DNA of 64,000 bases from CAWBLP01 sp963789495 (GCA_963789495.1 CAWBLP010000002.1:1-64000); one strand, 5' to 3'; counted from the first letter of the stretch, positions 39,443 to 49,197 are shown. Numbers and translations are program-made. The notes: a model not told the origin generated them from the sequence alone.

Positions 39443-40771
39443 ATGCCCACGTCGACTGCGGCACCGGTACTCCACCAGGGCCGCGCGCGCGCATCCCTGT
39501 CCGTGGAGAATCGACAAGTAACCACCACTCCGCGTCGCGACCACAAATTCGCCGATCTGTCCCGCCGCGATCTGAGTGGGCGGACCTTGTCCGGGATCGA
39601 TCTTTCCGGATCCTGTCTGCGGGATGCCGACCTGACCGAGACCGATCTGACCGGCACGCTGCTGTTCGGTGCCGATCTGCGCGGAGCGCGCCTGGACCGT
39701 GCACGCCTGGTGCGGTGCGACCTGCGCGGTGCGACATTACGGGGTGCCAGTCTGGCGGGGGCCGACCTGTCGCACGCCGACCTGCGCGACGGAGCGTTGT
39801 TGCTGCAGGACAGTGACGGGCTGCGGCCGTCCTGGGTCGCGGACTCGGCGGTCCTCTCCAATGCCTGCCTTGCCGGCGCCCAGATGCTGCATGCGAAGCT
39901 GTCGAACGCCTTTCTGTCGCAGACCGATCTGCGCAACGCCGATCTCAAGGGCAGCTCCTTTGTCCATGCCAACCTGGCGGGATCGACACTGACCGGGTGC
40001 AATCTGGAGAACGTGGATTTTCAGGGCGCCAAGCTCGATGGCTGCAATCTTGACGGTGCCATCCTGTTCAACGCCAACCTGACCGGCGCCAGCCTGGCGA
40101 ACGCCAGTCTTCTGGGCGCGCTGCTTGATGGTGCCAATCTTACGTCTTGCAACATGGCGCAGGCGAGGGTCACCCAGCGGCGGGAGATGATCGCACAGGA
40201 GCTGGATGGGATCCTGCGGGCCCACGCAAGCTGGATTGAATCGTCCGGCGCTGCGGGCAGTCGCGCCGACCTGTCCAATCTCGATCTGGCGGGCCTGAGT
40301 TTCGCCGGTGCCAACCTCAGCGCCGCAATCCTTTCGCATGCCGTGCTGCGCAAGGCGGATCTGCGCGGTATGCGGTTGATGATGGCCGATCTGTCCGGTG
40401 CCGATCTGCGCGAAGCCCAATTGAGCGGTGCCGACCTCCGCGGCGGAAATCTGGAACGCGCCAAGCTGCACGGAGCTTGTCTGGCGGATGGACGGTTCGG
40501 CTGGATCCAAATCGGTGAGCAGGCGGAGTCGATCCGTCTGGCCTGCAATCTGACCTTGGCCCACCTGGCAGGTGCCAATCTGCACAATGCCGATCTCACT
40601 CTGGCCGTGCTGCAGGGCGCGAACCTGTCGCATGCCTGCCTGAATGGCGCGGTCCTGCGGGGTGCATCGCTGGCCGGGGCCAGGCTGGTCGGCGCCGAGA
40701 TGGATGGTGTTGATCTGACGGGGGCCGATCTTTCCCGCGTGATCGGATTGGTACGTCGACTTGCCGCATGA
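39443..40771 (+). CDS. Pentapeptide-repeat protein
   Basis: 442 aa, of which most is A(D/N)LxX pentapeptide repeats in two blocks (about residues 38-240 and 280-435) separated by a helical non-repeat segment containing RREMIAQELDGILRAHASW. Such repeats fold into a right-handed beta-helix; functions range from DNA mimicry to scaffolding. No signal peptide is seen, so cytoplasmic. It is 15 bp upstream of the GGDEF-EAL gene and almost certainly cotranscribed with it. Function unknown. Confidence 0.9.
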   Translation: MPTSTAAPVLHQGRARASLSVENRQVTTTPRRDHKFADLSRRDLSGRTLSGIDLSGSCLRDADLTETDLTGTLLFGADLRGARLDRARLVRCDLRGATLRGASLAGADLSHADLRDGALLLQDSDGLRPSWVADSAVLSNACLAGAQMLHAKLSNAFLSQTDLRNADLKGSSFVHANLAGSTLTGCNLENVDFQGAKLDGCNLDGAILFNANLTGASLANASLLGALLDGANLTSCNMAQARVTQRREMIAQELDGILRAHASWIESSGAAGSRADLSNLDLAGLSFAGANLSAAILSHAVLRKADLRGMRLMMADLSGADLREAQLSGADLRGGNLERAKLHGACLADGRFGWIQIGEQAESIRLACNLTLAHLAGANLHNADLTLAVLQGANLSHACLNGAVLRGASLAGARLVGAEMDGVDLTGADLSRVIGLVRRLAA

Positions 40772-40786
40772 AGGAAGGCGGCACCC

Positions 40787-42589
40787 ATGTTAGCCACGAT
40801 TCTCCGCGCCCAAACTGTGAGGCAAGCCGGCCGAGCGGTCGGACAGATGCTGGGCTGGTTGTGCCCAGCCGTGCCGGCCCCACCGGCCCTGACCGCGCCA
40901 TCCGCCCAGCTCAACCTGGCGCTCGGCAATTTCGAACATGGCGTCGCGCTATGGGATGCCGCGGAATGCCTGTCTCTGGCCAATCGCCGATTCGGTGAGC
41001 TGTTCGGCTTGCCGGAGCGGGATCTACCGCCGGGCCTGGGATTCCGCGAGTTCATCGACCTGGCGGTACGCCGCGGGCACATGGACGGCCGTGATCCGGA
41101 CGAGGTCTACGAAGTGGCGATCTCGCTGATCCGCGACGGCAAGCCGGTCGCATATGAGGAGCAGTTGTCGAGCGGCCGGGTGGTCAGCGTGTCCTATCGG
41201 CCGCTGGCCGGTGGCGGCTGGCTGGCGACCTATGAGGATGTGACCGAACGGCAGAAGGCGCAGGCACAGGTCGCCTTTCTGGCGCGGCACGACCCGCTGA
41301 CCCGCCTGGCCAACCGCGCCCTGTTCCATGATCGGCTGCGCGACACGCTGGCGCGCATGGGCACCGTGGCGGTGCTGTATCTGGACCTCGACCGCTTCAA
41401 GGAGGTCAACGACTCCCTCGGCCATCCCATCGGAGACACCTTGCTCCGGCTGGTCTCAGGACGGCTCAACAACTGCGTCCGGCAGAATGACACCGTCGCG
41501 CGGCTCGGTGGCGATGAGTTCGCTGTGATCCTGAGCCCGGGCACGCCTGAAAGCGCCGCCGCCGCCGCCCGCCACCTGATCGAGGTCATCGGCAAGAGCT
41601 TCGATGTGGAGGGGCACGAGATCAGTATCGGCACCAGCGTCGGCATTGCGCTGGCGCCGGCGCATGGCACCGATCCCGACATGCTGCTGAAGAACGCCGA
41701 CCTGGCGCTGTACGCCGCCAAAGCGGATGGTCGCGGGACCTGGCGGTTTTTTGAGCAGAGCATGACGGATCAGCTGCAGGCGCTCCGATCGATGGAAAGC
41801 GACCTGCGGTCGGCGGTGGCCAATGATGAGCTGGAGTTGTTCTACCAGCCGCTGGTCAACGCGCGGTCCGGCAAGACGGTCGGCATCGAGGCGCTGATGC
41901 GCTGGCACCATCCGGTGCGTGGCCTGGTCCTGCCCAGCGAGTTCATCCCGGTGGCTGAGGCGACGCGGCTGATCGTGCCCTTGGGCACCTGGAGCTTGCG
42001 GCGTGTGTGCTCGGACATGGCGCGTCTGCCGCCGCATCTCCGCGTATCGGTCAACCTGTCGGCGATCCAGCTGCGCAGCCATGACCTGGTGCGCACCGTC
42101 CGCGATGTGCTTGCCGCCTCCGGCGTCGCTCCGCAACGGCTGGAACTCGAGGTGACTGAAATCGACGCTGATCCGGGATGCGGACACCGCCCGCATGGCC
42201 TTGCAGGAACTGCGCGCCCTGGGGGTTCGCATCGCGATGGACGATTTCGGTACCGGCTATTCCTCGCTGGCCTATATCCGCAACTTCCCGTTCGACCGGA
42301 TCAAGATCGATAAGTCCTTCGTGGATGATCTGGGACGGCGGCCTGAACTCCGAAGCGATCATCCGTGCCGTGACAGGCATTGCGACCAGCCTGGGCATCG
42401 AGACGGTGGCGGAGGGCGTGGAAACCCGCGGAGCAGTACGTCAGGCTCACCGAGGAGGGTTGCACCGAATTGCAGGGCTATCTGTTCAGCCGCCCTGTAC
42501 CGGCCGACATGCTGGCGAGTGCCATCGCCAGATTGGAGAGACGTGGTCCGGCGGTCTCGACGCCCTGCGTTGCGGCACAGGCGGTTTGA
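40787..42589 (+). pseudogene. PAS-GGDEF-EAL cyclic-di-GMP enzyme (three shifts in the EAL domain)
   Basis: Residues about 40-150 form a PAS-like sensor, followed by a GGDEF domain with an intact LGGDEFAVI site and an EAL domain with the IEALMRWHHP signature, FTGYSS-type DDFGTGYSSLAYIR and DRIKIDKSF. Diguanylate cyclase and phosphodiesterase activities are both possible. Extra bases near 42160 and 42429 and a shift near 42328 break the last third; repaired, the protein ends VSTPCVAAQAV at TGA 42587-42589, about 600 aa. AAGGAAGG precedes the ATG. Confidence 0.9.
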
Positions 42590-42663
42590 CCATCGGTTTG
42601 CCATGAGGCGCGGTCCGCCCCGGTGGCAGCGAGCGAGTGGGGCGCTCCTGCCGCAGGCTTCAG

Positions 42664-42793
42664 CCAATGCTGGGGGATGCCCCCCGGTCAGCGCATGCCG
42701 ATACCCCAGCCAATGCTGGCGGATACCGTCCGACCAACCCTGACGGGTACCGTCCGACCAGTCCTGGCGGATGCCTCGGCCAACGTCGGCGGA
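42664..42793. repeat. 24-bp tandem array, about five and a half units
   Basis: Units such as CAATGCTGGCGGATACCGTC and CAACCCTGACGGGTACCGTC (each followed by CGAC or variant) at 42664, 42688, 42711, 42735, 42759 and 42781; some are 22-23 bp. The array lies between the EAL gene stop and tRNA-Val. No gene is present in the 279-bp gap. Confidence 0.7.
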
Positions 42794-42868
42794 GAGGGGG
42801 CAGGACCGAGCAACGCCCGGGGGCGTGACCGACAGGGGTGACCGACCATAGCGTGACGGATCGAGGGA

Positions 42869-42943
<75 letters not shown>

Positions 42944-43039
42944 ATCCCACGCCGGCGACGGCAGGCTTCTAACGTGGTCGGGCGACGATCCGCAAGCTTG
43001 GCTCGTGACAGTCGCCCCCTGGCCGGCTTCAATAGCGTT

Positions 43040-43921
43040 ATGGATCTGTCTGTTTCCGAGGCGCCGCCAACTCCGCCCGCTGTTCTGGTGCAGCGCCCGC
43101 TTCTTCAGACGGTTCCCCTCCTGTTTGCCTCTCCCCATTCCGGCCGGTTCTATCCGCCCGCGTTCCTGGCGGCGGCGCGGCTCGATGCGCTGAACCTGCG
43201 ACGCAGCGAGGACAGCTTCGTCGATGAACTATTCGACGCCGCGTCGGAGCACGGTGCCCCCTTGCTGGCGGCGACATTCCCACGGGCATTCTGCGATGCG
43301 AATCGCGAAGCGTGGGAGCTGGACCCGGCGATGTTCGCCGATCCGCTGCCCGCCTGGGTCAACACAGCCAGTGCGCGGGTCGGGGCCGGGCTGGGCACCA
43401 TCCCCCGTGTCGTCGCGTCAGGCGAGATGATCTACCGGGACAAGCTGTCCTTCGCGGAGGCGGAAAGCCGGGTCCGGTCATTCTGGCACCCGTTCCACGC
43501 GACCCTTGCGGCCCTGGTCAGCGGCACCAAGGCGGTCTTCGGCGGGTGTCTGCTGATCGATTGCCATTCCATGCCCTCCCATGGCGCGACCGGCCGGCTT
43601 GGTGGCCGATCCGTCGATTTCGTTCTGGGAGATGCGCACGGTACCGCCTGTTCCCCGCGGGTGACCCGATTCGTGGAGCGGGCACTGGCCGACCTCGGTT
43701 ACACGGTGCGTCGGAACGATCCTTATGCCGGGGGCTATATCACCCGTCATTACGGTCGCCCGCGCGAGCGGGTACATGCCTTGCAGATCGAGATTGCCCG
43801 CGAACTCTATATGGACGAAGCCCGGATCGAGCGGCTGCCGCGCTTCGCCGCGGTGCGCGCGCATATTGCGCTGCTCGTCGAGGCGGTTGCCCGGGAAGCC
43901 CAGGGTCTAATCGACGGCTGA
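43040..43921 (+). CDS. N-formylglutamate amidohydrolase family protein
   Basis: 293 aa. ASPHSGRFYPPAF at the start, LRRSEDSFVDELF, TFPRAFCDANRE, LLIDCHSMPSH and IEIARELYMDE match the FGase/HutG2 family of zinc hydrolases, which cleave N-formyl-L-glutamate in histidine degradation or related N-acyl amino acids. No hut genes are adjacent. The ATG at 43040 is preferred because it starts the conserved domain; an ATG-like start 66 bases upstream lies nearer tRNA-Val. Confidence 0.85.
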   Translation: MDLSVSEAPPTPPAVLVQRPLLQTVPLLFASPHSGRFYPPAFLAAARLDALNLRRSEDSFVDELFDAASEHGAPLLAATFPRAFCDANREAWELDPAMFADPLPAWVNTASARVGAGLGTIPRVVASGEMIYRDKLSFAEAESRVRSFWHPFHATLAALVSGTKAVFGGCLLIDCHSMPSHGATGRLGGRSVDFVLGDAHGTACSPRVTRFVERALADLGYTVRRNDPYAGGYITRHYGRPRERVHALQIEIARELYMDEARIERLPRFAAVRAHIALLVEAVAREAQGLIDG

Positions 43922-43962
43922 CTGAGCAGGTCGCGGCTGCTGCGCGGCTGGCTGGCGTGGAC

Positions 43963-43991
43963 AAAAAAATGGCGGCGCTCGAGGCGCCGCC
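43963..43991 (-). terminator. Intrinsic terminator on the minus strand
   Basis: A hairpin with perfect 8-bp stem GGCGGCGC/GCGCCGCC and a 5-nt loop (43971-43991), followed in the minus direction by A and seven T. It would stop a transcript entering from about 44100; no minus-strand protein gene lies there. Confidence 0.6.
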
Positions 43992-44120
43992 AAGTTTAGG
44001 GAGGAAACGTCCAAGAAAGCAGACAGCGCGGTCAGGGACCGCATTGCTGCGACGCACAACGTAGGGGCTCGATCGTTCGTCTGCAAGCGATTTTTCGCAA
44101 TGCACCATTGCAGTCACCGA
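43963..44120 (-). ncRNA. Candidate small RNA with a CCTCCC motif and a 3' intrinsic terminator
   Basis: The 281-bp gap between two plus-strand genes has a strong minus-strand terminator at its end. Upstream of it, in the minus sense, are GTTTCCTCCCTAAAC (complement of 43993-44007, an exposed anti-Shine-Dalgarno-like segment) and a small hairpin GCAATGGTGCATTGC around 44090-44105. Alphaproteobacterial small RNAs with CCUCC loops and a terminal hairpin are known. The 5' end is a guess and no promoter was recognised. Confidence 0.35.
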
Positions 44121-44202
44121 GGGCGCAGATGGACGGCCCGCGACCGCCGAACAGGGCCCGCGTGAAGCTTCCGTTCACCTTTTCGGCCTAACTTTCGCCG
44201 CC

Positions 44203-44751
44203 ATGCGACGCCTGATGCTCATTTTGAGTTTTCTGCTGCCAGCCCTGACCGCCGCACACGCGGAATCGCGGAACCTGCTGGGCGTAAGCCAGGCCCCCGG
44301 TTTGCTGTGCCGCCACGCCATCCAGGCAGCCGAACGCCTGCGCGCGATTCCGGCGGGTCTGCTCGCGGCAATCGGCCGGGTGGAAAGCGGGCGGCCCGAC
44401 CCCGTCACCGGTGCCCTGCATCCCTGGCCATGGACCGCCAATGCCGAGGGGCGGGGCTATTTCTACGATACCAAGGCGCAGGCGGTTGCTGCCGTACGGT
44501 CCATGCAGGCGCGCGGAGTCCGTTCCATCGACGTCGGGTGCATGCAGGTGAACCTGATGCATCATCCGGATGCGTTCGACGGGCTGGACCAGGCGTTCGA
44601 TCCCGCGACCAACGCCGATTATGCCGCGCGCTTCCTGCGCGACCTGTACGCCCAGAGCGGGGTCTGGCCGCGCGCCTCGGCCTTGTACCATTCGGCGACC
44701 CCGGATCTGGGCATGGAATATCAACGCAAGGTCATGGATGTCTGGCCGTAG
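44203..44751 (+). CDS. Lytic transglycosylase SLT-domain protein
   Basis: 182 aa with a signal peptide (LMLILSFLLPALTAAHA), then a compact SLT fold: catalytic Glu in IGRVESGRPDP, GCMQVNLMHHPDAF and a Tyr in ALYHSATPDLGMEYQRKV. It cleaves peptidoglycan glycan strands in the periplasm. Small stand-alone enzymes of this type often serve secretion or flagellar machines, but no such genes are nearby. Confidence 0.88.
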   Translation: MRRLMLILSFLLPALTAAHAESRNLLGVSQAPGLLCRHAIQAAERLRAIPAGLLAAIGRVESGRPDPVTGALHPWPWTANAEGRGYFYDTKAQAVAAVRSMQARGVRSIDVGCMQVNLMHHPDAFDGLDQAFDPATNADYAARFLRDLYAQSGVWPRASALYHSATPDLGMEYQRKVMDVWP

Positions 44752-45043
44752 GAACGCCAGCAAGCCGGCACCGGGAACCGGAGCCCGATGGCCGCGGCCT
44801 GGGCAGCAACGCTCAACCCCGGTGGGTTCTTGCCACTAAAGCGCGAGGCCGGAGCCCGCATCATTCCGGCCGCCGGGCTCGATGGCGGGCCGCCTCCACC
44901 CGGCCGCGGTCTCGACAGCTATCGCGCGGCTCCAGTCATGGCGATCCGGCCGCCCATGTTGCTCAGGCACAGCAAGTAGCGAACGCAAACACGGTGTTTG
45001 CGGCCCGGTCCGAGTGAGCCAGGCCGTAGCGGGCGCTGCGCGA
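44752..45043. other. Intergenic gap, 292 bp, one small hairpin
   Basis: A perfect stem GCAAACA/TGTTTGC at 44985-45001 lies between the convergent transglycosylase and small hypothetical genes; it may assist termination but has no T run. No gene recognised. Confidence 0.4.
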
Positions 45044-45265
45044 CTACAAGCGCGCTAATCGGGCGTGGCAGGCGGGACAGGTCACCCGTTCGCCCGCCTG
45101 CGCGGTCCAGTCCGAGCGTGGTCCCGGCTCTTCGCCGCAAAGCGCGATCCGGCATCCCGGCGTAACAGCATGGAAGACCGCGTCCTGCGCTGCCGCCTGT
45201 CGGCGGCCGATTTTGCACAGGGCCAGGAAGCGGCGCTCCGTTCGGTAGATTACAATGTCGTCCAT
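45044..45265 (-). CDS. Small hypothetical protein with a C-terminal CxxC pair
   Basis: 73 aa starting MDDIVIYRTERRFLALCKIG and ending CPACHARLARL, with other Cys at TPGCRIALCGEEPG. The paired Cys suggest a small zinc site. An upstream in-frame ATG at 45301 is possible. I do not recognise a named family. Coding is supported by the compact start, the ordered Cys pattern and the lack of competing genes, but this is modest evidence. Confidence 0.5.
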   Translation of the reverse strand: MDDIVIYRTERRFLALCKIGRRQAAAQDAVFHAVTPGCRIALCGEEPGPRSDWTAQAGERVTCPACHARLARL

Positions 45266-45682
45266 GGCGGATGCTTGCACGTCGACGAGACCGCCCGTCA
45301 ACCTGTCATGGTGTCAAACTCAATCCTACCAGCGCAAAATTTCCCTGATCAGAACAAGGCATTTTCGTGGCAGGTATCATAACGAACACGAAACGCGCCA
45401 CGAATTGAGGGCAAAACCCCGGGCCGGTGGCATGTCTGGTTTCCGTCCATGTTGCTGGCGTGCCGATCCGCTACGCCGCCACCCAGGCGTGGGACGCAGC
45501 CAGCGCAGCTTCGGGCCGAGCCGCAACAATGCGATATCGAAAGTATCATGCCGCCTCGTCCGCCATCGAAGCAGGGTCCCGGTGCTGCCGGCGTGTCGGG
45601 AGCTGCGCGCGCCACGCTTGCCTCAGCGGAGAACGACTCGTCTGGCGGAGAAGCGCGGGTGGTGGAGAGGTGCGGGCCGAAC
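45266..45682. other. Intergenic gap, 417 bp, with an AT-richer stretch
   Basis: 45300-45400 is clearly lower in GC than its surroundings and contains ATTTTCGTGGCAGGTATCATAACG-like promoter-style sequence, presumably serving the divergent small gene. The rest holds no recognised gene. Confidence 0.4.
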
Positions 45683-46531
45683 TCAGCCGTTGAGCTGGTC
45701 GCGCAGGGCCGTCCAGCGATCGATGATCGGCAGCAATTCGTCCGCCTTGCCCGCGGGGAGGCTGAACACCGCGCGCTCCACACCCAGTTCCCGGCAGCCG
45801 CGCAGATAGTCCAGATCCTCTGCCACGCGGAACAACGAGATCGGCAGGCTGGCCGGATCGCGGCCGGCGTCACGCGCCATCTGCCGGAACTGCGCCAGGA
45901 TCGAGCGGAGTTCGGCAATTCGATCGGCCCGCGGAATCCAGCCGTCGCCGTAGCGGATCGCTCGCTTCGCCGCGTATTGGAACGCGCCGCCGACGATCAC
46001 CGGCACATGTGGTTGCTGCACCGGCTTTGGCCAGGTCATCATCGGGTCGAAGTTGACGAATTCGCCGTGGTATTCGGCCTTGTTCTGGGTCCAGATCGCC
46101 TTCATGGCCTCGATGCGTTCGCGCGACAGCTTGTGCCGCGTGGCGAACACCGTGCCATGGTCCTCCATCTCGTCCTGGTTCCAGCCATTGCCGACCCCGA
46201 ACAGGAAGCGCCCGCCCGACACCTGGTCGATCGACGCCACCAGCTTGGCGGTCTGGATCGGGTCGCGCTGGTTCACCAGACAGACGCCGGTTCCCACCTT
46301 CAGGGTCTTCGTGGCGGCGGCGGCGGCGGTCAGCACCACGAACGGATCCATGATGTCGTAATAGGGTTTCGGCAGGTCGCCGCCACCGGGGAAGGGCGTC
46401 TTACGGCCGAGCGGAACATGTGAATGCTCGGGGACCCAGAGGGATTCGAAGCCGCGCTGCTCCAGTTCCTGGCCCAGCTCGACCGGACCCATCGAATAGT
46501 CGGTGAAGAACATTACGGCGCCGATCTGCAT
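45683..46531 (-). CDS. LLM-class (luciferase-like) flavin-dependent oxidoreductase
   Basis: 282 aa TIM-barrel of the bacterial luciferase superfamily, closest in style to the F420-dependent-labelled subgroup: FTDYSMGPVELGQELEQRGFESLWVPEHSH, LKVGTGVCLV, GRFLFGVGNGWNQDEME and GDGWIPRA. The actual cofactor (FMN or F420) cannot be told; FMN is more likely in this group of bacteria. It is followed in the minus direction by no gene and preceded by the MBL gene 69 bp away. Confidence 0.88.
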   Translation of the reverse strand: MQIGAVMFFTDYSMGPVELGQELEQRGFESLWVPEHSHVPLGRKTPFPGGGDLPKPYYDIMDPFVVLTAAAAATKTLKVGTGVCLVNQRDPIQTAKLVASIDQVSGGRFLFGVGNGWNQDEMEDHGTVFATRHKLSRERIEAMKAIWTQNKAEYHGEFVNFDPMMTWPKPVQQPHVPVIVGGAFQYAAKRAIRYGDGWIPRADRIAELRSILAQFRQMARDAGRDPASLPISLFRVAEDLDYLRGCRELGVERAVFSLPAGKADELLPIIDRWTALRDQLNG

Positions 46532-46600
46532 ATCGCTCTCCGCTGCTGGATTCGTGCAACTTTGCGCGGCGTCGACCGGACCTGCAAATCGCCCGTGTCT

Positions 46601-47428
46601 TCAGTGATCGGCCACGAACCGATACAGCTCGCCTGTCCGTTCCACATGCCCGAGGCCAGGCCAGGGATGGTGGTAGCCGATCACTCGCAGCTTCTCGTTG
46701 GTCAGCCGATCCAGCAACTGGCGACGTGTGACGACACCCTCGGCCGGGTCTTCGTCGAACAGGCACTTGGAGTCCGTGAAGCGGTAGGAAAGCGGATCGT
46801 GGAACGCGACGTCGCCAGTCAGGCACCAACCGCCATCGAACAGGAAAGCCAGATGCCCAGGCGTGTGGCCGGGTGTCAGCCAGGCCTGGACGCCCGGCAG
46901 GAACGCCTCGCCATCGCGCAGCAGATGCATGCGATCGCGCACGGGCAGCAGATGCTTGCGGACCCCTGCCAGAGTCACCTCGGTCCCTTTCCCCGCCGGA
47001 TCCGACAACCAAAAGTCCAGCTCGGCCTGCGCGAGATACACCGTCGCGTTGGGGAAGTTCGGCGTTCCGTCATCCGCCATCGTGCCCCAGCAATGGTCGG
47101 AATGCGCGTGGGTCAGGACCAGCGCGTCGATCGAGCCGGGGTCGATCGACGCTTCCGCCAGCCCATCCAGCAGCCGTCCGCTCTCGGGTCCGAACAGCGT
47201 CGATGAGCCCATGCCGTTATCGAACAGCACGCGCTTGCCGCCGGTGTGCAGCAGCAGACAGTTCTGCGCGACACGCAGCTTTCCGCTCGTCTGTCCGGCC
47301 GCGGCCAATGCGGCGTTCAGCGCAGCCCGATCGGCGTCCGGAAACACCCGGGCAGCCCGTGGCAGCAGCAATGGCCCGTCGGACACCATCGCGGCATCCA
47401 TTGTGCCGATGCGGAACCGATGGAACAT
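46601..47428 (-). CDS. Metallo-beta-lactamase-fold hydrolase (lactonase-like)
   Basis: 275 aa with the zinc motif THAHSDHCWG and further ligands in TPGHTPGHLAF and TGDVAFHD, C-terminal YHHPWPGLGH. The N-terminal part (MDAAMVSDGPLLLPRAARVFPDAD) is like AHL-lactonase/alkylsulfatase-type MBL enzymes. Its ATG overlaps the aminopeptidase stop as TGATG, so the two genes are coupled. Substrate unknown; no signal peptide. Confidence 0.85.
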   Translation of the reverse strand: MFHRFRIGTMDAAMVSDGPLLLPRAARVFPDADRAALNAALAAAGQTSGKLRVAQNCLLLHTGGKRVLFDNGMGSSTLFGPESGRLLDGLAEASIDPGSIDALVLTHAHSDHCWGTMADDGTPNFPNATVYLAQAELDFWLSDPAGKGTEVTLAGVRKHLLPVRDRMHLLRDGEAFLPGVQAWLTPGHTPGHLAFLFDGGWCLTGDVAFHDPLSYRFTDSKCLFDEDPAEGVVTRRQLLDRLTNEKLRVIGYHHPWPGLGHVERTGELYRFVADH

Positions 47429-49197
47429 CAGCGGATTTCGCGGCAGGCATCGGCCAGCCAGGCCTGCACCCGCGGCTCCAGATGCGGCCCGACCTCGGCC
47501 AGCACACGCGCATGATAGGCGTTCAGCCAGGCGAGATCCGCACGCTCGAGCAACGCCGAATCGATCAGTCGTCGATCGAACGGGGCGAGCGTCAGGGTCT
47601 CGAACAGCAGGAACGGCTTGGTGGCGGCGGGCCGTTCGGCCGGCTGCACCAGCAGCAAATTCTCCAGGCGGATGCCGTATTCGTTCGGCAGGTAGAAGCC
47701 GGGCTCGTTCGACAGGATCATGCCGGACGCGATCGGGATCGGCCGCGCGAGACGCGACAGGCTGACCGGTCCCTCATGCACCGAGAGATAGCTGCCGACG
47801 CCGTGGCCGGTGCCATGATCATAGTCCAGCCCGACCTGCCAGAGCGCGCGACGGGCGAACGCATCCAGGTGCGCGCCGCCCACGCCTTGCGGAAACACCA
47901 GCGTGGCGATGGCGATGTGACCCTGAAGCACCCGCGTGACCCGCTCCCGCAGCAGGGCCGGCGGGTCGCTCGGGCCGGTCCATACCGTGCGGGTAATGTC
48001 GGTGGTGCCGTCCGGATACTGAGCGCCGGAATCGATCAGGTAGACCTCGTCCGGTCGGATCGGCCGGTCGCTGGCTTGGGTCACCCGGTAATGGATGATC
48101 GCCCCATGCTCTCCCGCGCCGGAGATCGCCGGGAAGCTCTCGCCGCGAAACCCGTCCACCTGCTGTCGGAATGCCAGCAGCCGGTCGGCCGCGGATAGCT
48201 CGGTCTGATCGCCGCGCGGGCCGATCTCGGACAGCCAATGCAGGAAGCGGCAGACCGCGACGGCGTCGCGCGCATGGGCGTTGCGCGCGCCCTGCTGCTC
48301 GACCGGGTTCTTGCGGGCCTTGGGCAGCAGGCATGGGTCGGGCCCGGCCACCACCGTCGCCCCTGCCTCCCGCAGGCGCTGGGCGAACCAGACCGGGGAG
48401 CCCGCCGGATCGACCCGCACGCGCTTGCCGGCCAGCCGCGCCAGCGCCGGCGCCAACGCCTCGCGACCGGACACCGCGACGGCGTTGCCAAGCCAGTTGC
48501 GTGTTGCCTCGGTCAGCTTGGCCGGATCCATGAACAGTTCGGTGCCGCCATCGGCATGGATCAGCGCGAAGCCGAGGGCGAAGGGCGTGAAGGGCACATC
48601 GCCGCCACGAATGTTCAGCAGCCAGGCGACCGAGGCCGGATCGCTCAGCACCGCGGTGTCCTGCTTCGCCTCACGCAGCAAGGCGGCGATCTCCTGGCGC
48701 TTTTCCTCATTGCTGCGGCCGGCATAGGCCAGCTTGTGCGGTTCGGCGGGGGCGGTGGGGGGTGCCGGGCGATCGGACCACACCGCATCCACCGGATTCT
48801 GCGACACCGGCTGCATGGTCAGCCCGGCTTCGGTGTAGCGGCCGAGGGCTTCCTCGCTGATCAGCAGCGGGTCGTAGCCGATGCGGGCGCCGGGGCTGGC
48901 ATGGGCCGCCAGCCAGCCGGGCGGCGGTTCGTCGGTGATGTGCCGCCGCTCCCACAGCGCCGGGTCGGTCTGTTCCGCCAGTTGCAGCACGTAGCGCCCA
49001 TCGGAGAAGACGGCCGCCCGATCCGGCAGCACGGCCGCCAGTCCGGCGCTGCCGGTGAAGCCGGTGAGCCAGGCCAGGCGTTCGGCGGAGGCTGGCACAT
49101 ATTCGCCGAGGTGCTCATCGGCGCGGGGAACGATGAAGCCGGCCAGCCCCTGGCGCGCCAGTTCGGTCCGCAAGAGCGTCAGTCGGGTGGTGGTCAT
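47428..49197 (-). CDS. pepP: Xaa-Pro aminopeptidase (aminopeptidase P, M24B)
   Basis: 589 aa in three domains, the C-terminal one of the pita-bread fold. Metal ligands are visible: two Asp in LIDSGAQYPDGTTDITRT, His in GTGHGVGSYLSVHEGP, Glu in LSNEPGFY and Glu in RLENLLLV. The long form with two N-terminal creatinase-like domains is the cytosolic eukaryote-like type also common in Alphaproteobacteria. It removes N-terminal residues preceding proline. ATG at 49197. Confidence 0.92.
   Translation of the reverse strand: MTTTRLTLLRTELARQGLAGFIVPRADEHLGEYVPASAERLAWLTGFTGSAGLAAVLPDRAAVFSDGRYVLQLAEQTDPALWERRHITDEPPPGWLAAHASPGARIGYDPLLISEEALGRYTEAGLTMQPVSQNPVDAVWSDRPAPPTAPAEPHKLAYAGRSNEEKRQEIAALLREAKQDTAVLSDPASVAWLLNIRGGDVPFTPFALGFALIHADGGTELFMDPAKLTEATRNWLGNAVAVSGREALAPALARLAGKRVRVDPAGSPVWFAQRLREAGATVVAGPDPCLLPKARKNPVEQQGARNAHARDAVAVCRFLHWLSEIGPRGDQTELSAADRLLAFRQQVDGFRGESFPAISGAGEHGAIIHYRVTQASDRPIRPDEVYLIDSGAQYPDGTTDITRTVWTGPSDPPALLRERVTRVLQGHIAIATLVFPQGVGGAHLDAFARRALWQVGLDYDHGTGHGVGSYLSVHEGPVSLSRLARPIPIASGMILSNEPGFYLPNEYGIRLENLLLVQPAERPAATKPFLLFETLTLAPFDRRLIDSALLERADLAWLNAYHARVLAEVGPHLEPRVQAWLADACREIR

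Noticed and set aside
43150..43401. Short frames antisense to the formylglutamate amidohydrolase
   Set aside because: High GC gives long open antisense frames throughout; none has a start signal or domain.
43740..44117. Minus-strand frame of 125 codons through the formylglutamate amidohydrolase 3' end
   Set aside because: It is antisense to a well-supported gene and its own sequence has no domain; the terminator there is better explained by a small RNA.
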